Positions 34,301 through 44,948 of a DNA stretch of 64,000 nucleotides are shown in pieces. The stretch is from Eremomyces bilateralis CBS 781.70 (Eukaryota; Ascomycota; Dothideomycetes; Eremomycetales; Eremomycetaceae): assembly GCF_010015585.1 (NCBI RefSeq), contig NW_022985072.1:416753-480752 (forward strand), in the 5' to 3' direction. Both the position numbers and the translations under genes were made by a program. Within the stretch, counting starts at the first letter, position 1. The number at the start of each line of letters is the position of its first letter. The notes beneath the pieces are model-generated. The model was not told where the DNA came from and did not search any database. It was given only the letters and a program-made list of their open reading frames with translations.

Positions 34301-37187
34301 TCACACATCCCTCACCGTCATCGGCGAACCATTCCCCCCGCTCCCACCCCCACTCCCCGTCCGCCCACCCTGCCCCAACTGTGGCGCTCCGCCCCGCAAG
34401 TTCAAATTCCCCACCATACTCACCAAGTTACTCCCCACCGCATCCACTGCGCCCCTCGGCGCCAGTAACGACGGCGTCTGCGCGGCCGTCTCCTGCACGC
34501 GGAAAAGTCGGATGCCGGTGCCGTTCCAGACGCCGGCGGGCCCCTTCGAGACGGTGAGCTCGGAGGTGAAGACGAAGCCCCAGAGGAGGGACTGATACCA
34601 GCCAAGGGAGAGGGAGGACCATTCGAAGGAGTGGACGCGGGGGGGGGAGGGGTCGATGCCGTGGATTTCGGCGCGGCGGATGGCGATAAGGGTGGTGGGG
34701 ATGTCACGGGAGGGGTCGGAGGGGAGGTGGGGGGAGAGTTGGGAGATAAGGGTGAGGATGGTGTGGAGGGGTAGTTGGGGGAGCCATTGTTCGATCTGGA
34801 AATTTGGATGGGTTAGCTGGGTTGCCTCGGTGTGGATTGGTTGTCGGCTGAGCGCTTCAGTACTTACCCATTCGACCGTTGGCTGAAACGTTCCAGAACC
34901 GGAGAAGGAACCTGTATTCACCGCGCTTAGAAGACTGGTCGTGCTGCTCTGCCGCGAAAAAGCAGGTTGTCCAGCCGGACGCTTGCCGCGAGCTTTCTCG
35001 GACATCCCGCGCAGCTGCAGTGGAAAGGTTGTGTCGGCGGGCGAGCTGACCGAGCCGGCACGAGAGCTGGTGGCGGACTGGATATTGGAAGGATTGACGA
35101 GTGTCGGAGAATAACTTCCCTCTTCATCCTCGTCATCGCCGATCGCGAACGCGGAGTGCGCTTCGGCCGGGTCGCTGGTGGTGGGGCTAGTAGGAATGGC
35201 CGAGTTGGGGGCGCTATCGACGGGACTTCGTGGATCTTGTGCGGAGGCGGCCCGTTCTTTCTTCAACCTATTCTGCTTCTCGATCTCCTCTCTTCCGCTC
35301 TCGAGAGTGAAAGCTCGCAAGGCTTCAAATTTGCGTTTCGAGCGGTAGACGGCGTAAACGAAGTTGGGATTTGCTGTCCACAATCGTTAGCGAAGATCTC
35401 TCGGATGGAAATCTGATATACCTTCGTATTTGTGTTCGATGATGGCGTTCATCGCCTCTAGTAGAGAATGAAGCAGAACATGATTCGTTTCATTTGCAAG
35501 TAGGAAGCTGGGTGCAGACATGGATGCATACAGCTGCAACAACTTGGAGGATGGCGCTCGCCCTAGGTTTTCTAGATATGGCGCAATATTGTTGATGACC
35601 GCGAGTAACGGGGAATATAGCGTGTCTAGTTTTCCCTTGCTCGTCGTGATGAGAGCATGGACCATCTAAACCAGTGAGCGACGTCAGATATTGTTTGATC
35701 AGCTACAATACTTACTGTAATGAGGTAATCCGCATAAGAACCGTGAAAGTTAGGAATCCGAATCGTTTGAGGAAGTGTATCTTGCCCCTCGAAAACCTTA
35801 TTCAATCCCTTCCCGAAATTTGGTTCGGTGCTCAGGGTTTGCAGGATGAAGACGCACATCTTCAAGACTCCTTGAGCGGAGGGGTCGTTCCGGTTATTCA
35901 TGATGTAAAAGAGCATCAAGATCACGAAGTCATGAGCGCGATCGGTATCGATGAGGAAGGACCGGAAGCGTTTGTTGCACTGTAGTGTTTCCCAGAACAA
36001 CATGACCATCTCCGGCGCCCACGTTATCGATTTCTGACTTCCGGGCAAATAGGATGAAGTTGCCTGTAGCGGCTGGTTCAATATCCTCATCATCCCATCG
36101 ACCAGGAATTGGAAGTCCTGGGGTCGATGGAGGCGACCGAGAAAGTGACGGTAGAAGTTCTTCGGCGGCGGGCCATTGCCTGTCTCTGGGACTGGGTATA
36201 CAGCGAGAACCAGAAGTAGCTGGAGACAATAGGCAACGAGAAGTTGCTTACTGTCCTTGAATACAACATGATCGTATGGCACGCGCCATGTGGCCGGGTT
36301 GTATTTCAACGTCGTGTTCAGCATAGAACAGAGCACCGAAAGCACGATCTGCTTGTCCGGGCATGTTGTGATGTAGCTGATGGCCTTGACCCCTTGCTGG
36401 GACAGCACGGTCGAATTCATGTACATTGACTTGCCTGTCAGGACGAGCAGGAGACGCATGATCTCGGTACGATTGCTTTCGAATTCCTTCGTCGAGATGA
36501 CCGGGGTGTTGCAGCCCACTCCGCTTTGCCAGATGGCGTACGAAACCCGTTGTTTCCCCGGCGGAGACTTGCCGATCGTGAATTCGGAGTAGAACAGCAG
36601 GTCGATGAGCGTGTCAATCAGCTCTTCCGCAAGCGGTTTTGCATCTTCAAACTCAGGTTCTGGCTCGGGTGGCTCGTCCGCGGAGGCATCGGTCCCGTCG
36701 AACAGTACCTCAGACCGTGATGATAGCTGGCTTTTCCGCGTGCGCTTCCTTCGCGCCCCCCAAAAGAACTTCGCCTCCCAATCGTCAAGATGGGGTGCCT
36801 CGTAAATATATGGGAGGATCCGCGTCAGGACCCGGATGCAATTCAGCGCATCGCGCTCCGGTGCCAGGTCGTCGTTCGGAAAAGACGGGTGATTGCGTAA
36901 CACGACGAGTCTGGAGGTTACGGCGAGGAGGAGGGTTTCCAGGTTCTCCAGGAACGTGTCTCTTGTCCTCCGGACATCGATGGGAGAAAATAAGGAGAAC
37001 ACATCCTCAGCAGACTCGGGGAGCTCCCAAAACTATGGATCGACGGTCAGCATCCCGTAACGGTTCAAAGAGCGGACGAGAAGATACATACTCCACGCCA
37101 GTAGGGATCGTCAGCGGGGATATTCCGTTGCTCGGAAAGCTTGAATATGCCTTGCTTGAATGTCAACTTGGAGTCGGAAGCACCCAT
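34301..37187 (-). CDS. Hid1-family protein (Ecm30/Ftp105-like)
   Basis: Model: complement(join(34301..34795,34868..35373,35422..35665,35716..37032,37092..37187)), 885 aa; four GT-AG introns of 48-72 bp all keep frame. The start MGASDSKLTFKQGIFKL is the conserved, probably N-myristoylated Hid1 N-terminus (Gly2, Ser). The body is helical-repeat-like, with family stretches such as RVLTRILPYIYE, GRLHRPQDFQFLVDGM and IVNQ-type ADYLIT, and the C-terminal block PTVEWIEQWLPQLPLHTIL follows a disordered Ser/Pro linker (about 600-700). Hid1 proteins act at the Golgi in sorting; S. pombe Ftp105 recruits the deubiquitinase Ubp5 to the Golgi. The gene is divergent from SSL2. Confidence 0.9.
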
Positions 37188-37785
37188 CGTGACATTGCTT
37201 GGAGTGCAGTTGCGGAATGGATCTTATAGAGCCGTCAATGTCATGGTTCAATTGGCGGCTTTGCTTCCGATACGACAAGGAGTTGGAGGGTAACGGTGCA
37301 AATAAGTATCCTTATGATAGGTAGAAGAGGGAAGATATTGTCCCGCGCACTTGGATCATGGAGTCCTAGATGCTTTTATTGGAATGACGTTGGTGGTGTT
37401 GCTGATATAGAGTATGGAGTGTTAATAGCAGACAACGATGTGCGGCCAGATTGCGGTGACATATTGCGCCCCACAGTTTGTATACGACAGAGGAGACATG
37501 GGGCGGCATTTAATATGATCTATCGACTATGATCTAGGCTTTACTTACGTAGGACAAAGGTCTCAACATCAGAGTCACTTCTGGCTGTCAACCTCTACAA
37601 TATCGCACCGTTCCGTCCAGAGTATCCTTTTGACTGGAGGACGGCAGTACTAATCCTTTCTTCTATTAATTACCTCTGAACCCGTTACGTTTAACGAAGA
37701 TCGAGGCTAAAGAGACTCCCGCCTGCCGCATTCCGTCCTCTGTCTCCAAGCGGGCTTCCGACGATCTTCAACCGCGTCTTCGAAA
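37188..37785. promoter_or_regulatory. divergent promoter region Hid1-like / SSL2
   Basis: 598 bp between two divergent start codons. No supported ORF. It should hold both promoters, though no motif stands out. Confidence 0.5.
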
Positions 37786-40329
37786 ATGCCTCCCAAACGG
37801 AAGAATCCAGGTATGGTCTAAACTCCAAGGTACCCGATGCATTAACTCTGATGTTGTATGGTAGCTCAGGCAGGCGGTCCGGCCAAACGGCTTGCCTCCG
37901 GCACTAACACCCCCCGCAGCCGTGACAGCGACGAGGAATACGCCGAAGATGCCTCCGCTCCCGTCAGCGACGAAGACGATGAGGGGATGGACCATCTTGT
38001 CAAGAAGTTCACCGTGAACTCCTACAGTCGACCGGCGAAAGCCAAGGAAACTGCCATCCACGATGCCGCAGCGCGCCTCTTTGGCAACCGAGACCATTCG
38101 CACTTAGCGCTGAAGCCGGATCATGAAGACCGACCGTTATGGATAGACCCGGATCAAGGGAAGATTATTATGGAAACGTTTTCGCCATCGTTCAAGCATG
38201 CGGAGAATTTCCTCATCAACGTGGCAGAGCCGCAGTCGAGGGTTTCGCGGATCCACGAGTATACATTAACGAGCAATAGTCTCTTTGCAGCGGTCTCGGT
38301 TGGGTTGACGACGGAGGATATCATCAAAGAGTTGGACCTTCTGTCCAAAACCCCGATTCCGGAATCAATACGGCAGTTTATCGTCGCCTCTACACGATCA
38401 TTTGGCAAAGTGAGGTTGGTTTTGAAGAACACGAAATATTTTGTGGAAAGCTCCGATCCCTCGGTCCTACAAACACTTCTGCAAGACGAAATCATCGGTC
38501 CGTTGCGGGTTGACACTGCAGAGGGATTCACGAAGTCGGCAGCGCCGAAGATGGGCAATCTGGCGATTCCAGGCACTAAAATGGCAGCTGGCGCCAAGCA
38601 AGCCGTGCAGCAAGCACCAAAGGATGATGAGGAAGAAGACGATGCCCAGAAACAAGCGGAAGCGATGACTGCAACGCTGCTGGATGAAGACGACGAAGAA
38701 GAGGAGCGCGAGCAAGTCCACTCCTTCGAGATCGCCGCGGAGTCGGTCCAGGAGGTGTCGAGGCGGTGTCGCGCCATTGATTTGCCGTTGACGGAGGAGT
38801 ACGATTTCCGGAACGACGACGCAAATGCGGATCTCGACATCGATTTAAAACCCGCGTCGCAGATTCGACCATATCAAGAGCAGGCCCTCAGCAAAATGTT
38901 TGGCAACGGTCGTGCGAGGAGTGGCATTATTGTTCTGCCGTGTGGAGCGGGCAAGACCTTGGTTGGCATCACGGCCGCATGCACGATCAAGAAAGGAGTG
39001 ATCGTCCTCTGCACGAGTGCCATGTCCGTGGTCCAATGGCGGGCGGAATTTATCAAATGGTCGAACGTCAATCCGAAAGACATTGCCGTCTTCACCGCCG
39101 ACCACAAAGACAGCTTTTCCGGGACGACTGGCATCATCGTGTCCACCTACTCCATGGTCACACAATCGAAAGGCCGCTCCTACGAGTCCCAAAAAGTCAT
39201 GGACTTCATCGAAAACCGCGAATGGGGCCTCATGATCCTTGATGAGGTGCACGTCGTCCCCGCCGAGATGTTCAAGCGCGTCACATATAAAGTCAAGGCG
39301 CACTCCAAGCTCGGGCTGACCGCGACGCTGCTCCGCGAAGACGACAAGATCGAACACCTCAACTTCCTCATCGGCCCGAAGCTCTACGAAGCCAACTGGC
39401 AGGAACTCTCGGAGCAGGGCCATATCGCGCGCGTGCAGTGCGCCGAGGTGTGGTGTCCGATGACCCCCGAATTCTACACCGAGTACCTCAACTCCAAGGG
39501 TCGCAAGGCCCTGCTCTTCACCATGAACCCGCGCAAGTTCCAGGCCTGCCAGTTCCTCATCGACTACCACGAGCGCCGCGGCGACAAGGTCATCGTCTTC
39601 TCCGACAACGTCTACGCCCTTGAAGCCTACGCCAAGAAGCTCAACAAGGCCTATATCTACGGCGGCACTCCGCAGGCCGAGCGCCTGCGCATCCTCGAGA
39701 ACTTTCAGCACAACGAGCTCGTCAACACCGTCTTCCTCTCGAAGATCGGGGACACCAGCTTGGATCTCCCCGAGGCGACCTGCCTCATTCAGATCTCCTC
39801 GCATTACGGGTCCCGCCGCCAGGAAGCGCAGCGGCTCGGCCGCATCCTCCGAGCGAAGCGCCGCAACGACGAGGGATTCAACGCGTTCTTCTACTCGCTG
39901 GTCTCGAAAGACACCGCGGAGATGTACTACTCCTCTAAACGGCAAGCCTTCCTCGTCGACCAAGGCTACGCCTTCAAAGTGATCACCCACCTCCACGGCA
40001 TCGACGCGATGCCGAACCTCGCGTTCAAAACCCCGCAAGAGCGCCGCGACCTGCTGATGTCGGTGATGTTGCAGATCGAGTCGGACGCGAGCCTCGGCGA
40101 CGTGGAGCGGATCGAGGGGGATCTGTTCAGCGAGGCGCGAGGCCGGTACGGGAAGAAGAAGGCAAAGCGGACGGCGGGGATGTTGAGCGATTTGAGCGGG
40201 GGGCAGGATATGGCGTATGTGGAGTATGGGAAGAGTCGGAATAAAGAGTTGGCGGGGGGGAAGGGGAAGCATAAATCGTTTATGACGAAGTTGCGGAGGG
40301 ATGCGGAGAGGCGAAAGGGGGGGATTTAG
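37786..40329 (+). CDS. SSL2: TFIIH helicase subunit XPB/Ssl2
   Basis: Model: join(37786..37810,37865..40329), 829 aa; a 54-bp intron after the eighth codon, with a TTAAC branch site. The N-terminal region contains acidic stretches and a damage-recognition-like domain. Helicase motifs are clear: Walker A LPCGAGKT near residue 366, DEVH near 468, the XPB-specific [12 protein letters not shown] (RED motif), and motif [13 protein letters not shown] near 664. The protein ends in a basic tail. XPB/Ssl2 is the 3'-5' ATPase/translocase of TFIIH that opens promoter DNA for RNA polymerase II and acts in nucleotide excision repair. Complete and intact. The reverse strand happens to be open for 475 codons inside it, a codon-bias artefact. 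Confidence 0.96.
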
Positions 40330-40617
40330 ATGTAATGGTCACGAATTGCTGGGGTCGAGGGCTTTGGGTAGATCTCGCTGCAGATATAGCGACCTAGGAT
40401 CTCACGGTCGAGAAATTGAAAGGTCTGAAACAAACTCATTGATCATGCTTTGCTGTCTGTAGTCTTCAGGGAAGAGACCAGTTCCCCACTTCCAAATGAC
40501 TAGCGCTTTTCAATATATTCCTGAGATACCATTCATGATTTTGCGTTTTCCCCATGAGAATATGAAGGGTATACCCAAAGAAATACAATACCATCATTAC
40601 TTACCCTCATCAACCCA
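40330..40617. other. convergent 3' spacer SSL2 / SPE2
   Basis: 288 bp between the stop codons of two convergent genes; both polyadenylation regions must be here. Nothing else is seen. Confidence 0.4.
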
Positions 40618-42202
40618 CTAATACCCTCTCTCCCCAACCCTCACTGGCCCCCCCATCCATCCCAACCGCTCATAATACCGAAACACCAAATCATACCCAT
40701 CCAAATAATGCACGATCCGCTCCACCCGCTTATACCCCGGAATCTCCTCCATCCGCGCATTCCCACTCGCCCGTCCCCCCTCGGCCCCGCCCCCCCGCTC
40801 CTCGCTCCGCACCCGCGCCTCGAACAGCGTCACGCTAAACCGCCCCGGCTTGAAGATCTTTACGACTTGCGCCACTAGGTCCGCGGTCTGTCGACCTCCC
40901 TGGCGCGCGGGCACGTTCGTCTCGAACGAGGCGTAGGAGAATCCGGGTTCGGGGGTGACGTGGACGGTGAAGTAGTGGGTTTCGGAGGGGGAGGACGGGG
41001 TGGTGGATTTTGGGTTGGGGGCAGTGACGGGGATGACGCCGTTGGCGGAGAAGCCGCACGGGGGGAAGAGGTAGGCGTCGACGCGGGCGTTGGGGAAGTC
41101 GGCAGTCGGGTAGATGTCGGCGAGGCCGCAGGTGTCGGAGACGACGGTGCCGAGGGCGTGGCCTTTGTCGTCGTCGAGGTCGGATTTCTCGGACGGGGAA
41201 GCGGAGGTGGTGGTGGAGACGTCGGAGCTGGCGTCGAAAGTGCAGTCGGCGGGTGTGTAGGGGCTTTTAACGTTGGCGGGGAAGGGGGAGACGCGGGAGG
41301 GGGAGACCTTGTGGCGGAGGCGCTGGGCGGTTAGCTCGGCTTCCGCGACGTAGAATTGCTTGGCGTTTTCTTCGTCAAGGTCGGTCATGAGGATTTCGAG
41401 GGTTTCGTCTTCTTGTTCGTCCGACGGTATATGCGGGAAGAGCACTTCGGGGGCCATGCTCTGCGCAAGGGGATCGCTCGCGTCCGCCGCTCCGGACGCC
41501 GTGGGAAGGGGAAGTCCCAAGGGCGGATTCGTCACATAGAGGAACCAGTGCTCGCCATTCATCTTGCCGATCATATACGCGCTGCCACCGTTGAACGTCT
41601 TGTCGAGGTAGCGCACCTCGTCTCCCCAGCTACGGTGCGGTCCATGTTGGCGATCCGGGAAGAGGAAGTTCTTCCGGCTGTAGAAAACTCGGTACGGCAC
41701 CGCCGCCGCCAGCAGTCCTTTATGCGGATCGGCCGGCACCCCGGCAAATCCGACGTCTTGGAATGCGATTTCCAACATGCGAGGGATTCCGTAGAGAAGG
41801 GTCGTCGTTCCACAGGTCTTCAGCACCAGCTTGTGCGGCCAAACGAACATGCTAGATTCGGACAGGAGGTATGCATCGACATGTTCGGACTTGACGATAG
41901 AGAGGACCTTGCAGCTGACCAGATCCAGCATCTCCTTCCATGTGTCCTCCGAAACGGCCTTCAACCCATTTGGCGCGACGCCGGCGGGCAGGTCGTGGGC
42001 GGTGGCGGAAAACCAAACCTCAAGGAGCTTCTCCGGTCCTGAGACATGTCAGTTAAAACCCCATCCTGATCCCATCGAAACCCTCACCTTCAAACGCGTT
42101 CGAGGAATCTAAATCCTTGATCGCCTCATGGTTGATGCTGACGCTTGGAGTTCCGACGAATGATGCCGGAGTCCCAATGTGGTTGATATCCAGCGCGACC
42201 AT
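40618..42202 (-). CDS. SPE2: S-adenosylmethionine decarboxylase proenzyme
   Basis: Model: complement(join(40618..42038,42088..42202)), 511 aa; a 49-bp intron joins NAFE to GPEKLLEVWF. The self-cleavage site is visible as YLLSESSMFV, with predicted cleavage between Glu99 and Ser100, so Ser100 would become the pyruvoyl cofactor. FEGPEKLLE and the Cys/His-containing C-terminal strands (GFSANGVIP; THYFTVHVTPEPGFSYASFE) match the eukaryotic AdoMetDC core. The enzyme makes decarboxylated AdoMet, the aminopropyl donor for spermidine and spermine. A low-complexity insert of about 90 residues in the middle (Ser/Asp-rich) makes it longer than the human or yeast enzyme, as in other filamentous fungi. 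I saw no upstream ORF in the first 100 bp of leader. Confidence 0.95.
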
Positions 42203-43326
42203 CTCCGTTGTATCTCGACGGATCAACCCCCTTCAACTCCTTCTCGTGCCTCGATGCTGGCGGCGTCAAACCGGAGAGAGCGGAGTGGTGAGCTCACGCT
42301 GCCACCCAGACGAACAGGAGTCTGTCCGTCTGAGGAGAGGAGGCCCACGAACGATGGGGAGGAGAACGGCTGGTTCAACCCAGCGGAGTCGTCGTAGGAG
42401 GACGGAGAAGGCGGTTAAGGAGGGCGAGCAGAGAGGGGTAGAAAAAAGGCCTTTGGCGGCGTAATCGTGGCGATACCGGGGTGGCCTCGATCTGGTAGAT
42501 TCCGATACCTGGAAGTATCGGGTCCGCAGATGAGGAGATCTGCTATTCAGCTGGTTTATAGGAAATCGTTGTAAGCCGTGTTATCTAGGTCTTTGAATCG
42601 TATGGTCAGCCACTGTTTGCCGTCGACTCATTGATGTGAACAAATTATACGTACTTCCCGGGCTTGGACAGGATCCGTACGAGATCTTCCCGACGCATGA
42701 AGAAGTGGCGGTAGTGGCGTTACAACAGCCAAGTGTTGTTTAACTGGAGGAGACTATCTCGCAGCTCCGCCAGTTTGAAGGATGCCGTCTGCCGATGATG
42801 AAAAAGAAGTGTTCGGATCGTTGGTTCGGAGGAGAGTGTCAATTCTTGACGCGGTCCGTTCCGAGGGTAGCCCTGAAATTTAGAGGAACACGCAGTGGGT
42901 GGGTGAATCTCTCCAGAATCGGCTTTAATAGTCGATTCGAAGAGACGCTGGGGAATATGGTCTGCACATATGCAGTGATTAAATTGGCGTGGAGGCAGAA
43001 AGTATGAGGAGTATAAGAATTTTTAGTCGAGTGTGTTGAAATATTGCGGGAATTGTGTGAGAAGATGAAGCCACAGAAAGCGGGGCAAGGTGCGTTTTTT
43101 CGTTGCACATTGCGATCAGCAATTTGATCAGCACGCGACACTCCGCTTGATCTGCTGCTGGATGACGGTTGGCATGGGAATATTATATTAGATCCATCAA
43201 TTGGACTTGGAGCCGATGGATGCTTTGTTCAGAATCCCAAGGCACTCTATTCGTATATTCATGACAATAGCTGGTGGGTATCAAGATCATGCATGCTCCG
43301 AACATGACTGTATACTGTACATATCA
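42203..43326. other. intergenic between SPE2 and CFD1
   Basis: About 1.1 kb holding the SPE2 promoter and leader and the CFD1 3' end. ORFs are present on both strands, but none has family resemblance. No RNA gene is seen. Confidence 0.4.
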
Positions 43327-44319
43327 TCAAGTCCCCCCATTCCTATCCCGCTCCTCTATATCCTTCAATATACTGTTCACCATTCCCTCAAACAGAGGAT
43401 ATATTGAACAACTCGTGTACTTTTCAACCAGCAACCCATCATCCCTCGTCCCTGCATCCTCCCCATTCCCCTCCGCTTCTTGTGCTTCCGTGCCACCCAC
43501 AACCGTTCCCTTCGGATACACCGGCCTCTTCCCCTCCTCAATCAAAGCCACAAATGCCGGATCGATAGGAACGCTCCCCAAGAATGGCACCACCGCCTCC
43601 CTCGCCATGATTTCGCCCCCCCCTTTGCTAAACACATTCGTACACTCACTGCAATGCGGACACACGAACCCCGCCATGTTTTCTACCACTCCCAACACCC
43701 GCAGCCCCGTCTTCCGGCAAAAATCCAGCTCCTTCTTGACGTCCGAGATCGCGACCGCCTGCGGGGTAGTGACCACCACCGCTCCGGATAGCTGAGCGGG
43801 GGTCGCAGCAGTTTCCTTCAGCAGCGTTTCAAGAAGCGAGATGTGCTCATCGGACGTTCCGGGGGGGGTGTCGATCAGAAGGTACTCGGTGTCGGACGGC
43901 CAAACGGTCGAGGTGAGGAATTGGCGGACCATGGCCGTCTTTTTCGGACCGCGCCAGATGACGGCGGTGGAGCGACTGGAGAGGACGAGGCCGAGGGAGA
44001 TGGCGGAGAGACGGGCATAGCTGATGTTTGAAGATGGGGTGGTGGAGGGGTTATCGGAAGAGGTAGGTACAGTAGGTTGCGCCGGTTTTGCTTCGTGGAC
44101 GGTAACTGGTAATAGCCCGCCGGCCGACTGTGTGATCTTTGCGGACTCGACACCTAGAAAGCGTGGGATGGAGGGACCGGTGAGATCGACGTCGAGGATC
44201 CCAACCGAATGGCCTTGTAAAGACAGTGTCAGAGCAAGCTGCGTCGTGACACTGGATTTCCCCACGCCGCCTTTGCCGGAGAGGACGAGGATGATATGGG
44301 GGATTTGTTGGAGAGACAT
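43327..44319 (-). CDS. CFD1: cytosolic Fe-S scaffold ATPase Cfd1/Nubp2
   Basis: Single exon, ATG at 44319, 330 aa. The deviant Walker A GKGGVGKS is at residues 15-22, the Mrp/NBP35 signature [14 protein letters not shown] follows, and a CPHCSEC motif near residue 215 supplies the two bridging Fe-S ligands. It lacks the N-terminal four-cysteine ferredoxin-like extension of Nbp35, which separates Cfd1/Nubp2 from Nbp35/Nubp1. With Nbp35 it forms the scaffold that assembles [4Fe-4S] clusters for cytosolic and nuclear proteins such as DNA polymerases and helicases. An Ala/Ser/Pro-rich insert (about 80-105) is typical for fungi. Confidence 0.93.
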   Translation of the reverse strand: MSLQQIPHIILVLSGKGGVGKSSVTTQLALTLSLQGHSVGILDVDLTGPSIPRFLGVESAKITQSAGGLLPVTVHEAKPAQPTVPTSSDNPSTTPSSNISYARLSAISLGLVLSSRSTAVIWRGPKKTAMVRQFLTSTVWPSDTEYLLIDTPPGTSDEHISLLETLLKETAATPAQLSGAVVVTTPQAVAISDVKKELDFCRKTGLRVLGVVENMAGFVCPHCSECTNVFSKGGGEIMAREAVVPFLGSVPIDPAFVALIEEGKRPVYPKGTVVGGTEAQEAEGNGEDAGTRDDGLLVEKYTSCSIYPLFEGMVNSILKDIEERDRNGGT

Positions 44320-44948
44320 GGTTGCGTTCGGTCAATCCGGGCGAAGATGGTGGGATGAAGCTCTCGGAATAGTCAAGGCGGTTGAAGGGACAGTGGGAAA
44401 ACTCATGTTGATGTCGCCATCGTCATATTTGGCTTTTGAGAGATCGAGGATTAATAATTGCGGACGCGAGCTAGTAGGAGGTCCGATGAAGGTGGCGGAA
44501 GATCAGTCGAAAAAAGAGCAGGTAGGGGTGGAGCGGGGCGGAACGGAGGTCAGCGGGATTCAGGGAGTCGGGGCATATGCGGCGGTGCATGGTTCTCGGC
44601 GGACGACAAACACCATCATCCCCACTCTTCCATGTGTGGCTCAGCCCATAGCAACGTCGACGCACCAATTGTTTTCGGTTGCACGACATCCTCATATATT
44701 GAAACCGTGAAACCGTCATCACTTCCGATGAACCTCCAGGAATAAAGACTCGCTCATTGTCCGACTGCTATTTGCGCATACACTTACGTTTGTCATTCAT
44801 CTCTGCGATATTCGTTTGGACTACATCGTTTGGAAACATCGAACTGGCGTCCTCATCTGTCTGTTTACACTTAACGCTGGAATCGTGCGCCATGCAATGA
44901 GTCCAGCATTACCGATCATTCAAACAAGAATTAGAGCAAAAGCCTGTT
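44320..44948. promoter_or_regulatory. divergent promoter region CFD1 / CYK3
   Basis: 629 bp between two divergent start codons. No supported ORF; both promoters should lie here. Confidence 0.45.

Noticed and set aside
38845-40272. 475-codon open frame antisense to SSL2
   Set aside because: The Val/Leu/Asp/Arg-rich shadow of GC-rich third positions of SSL2; no start context and no family resemblance.
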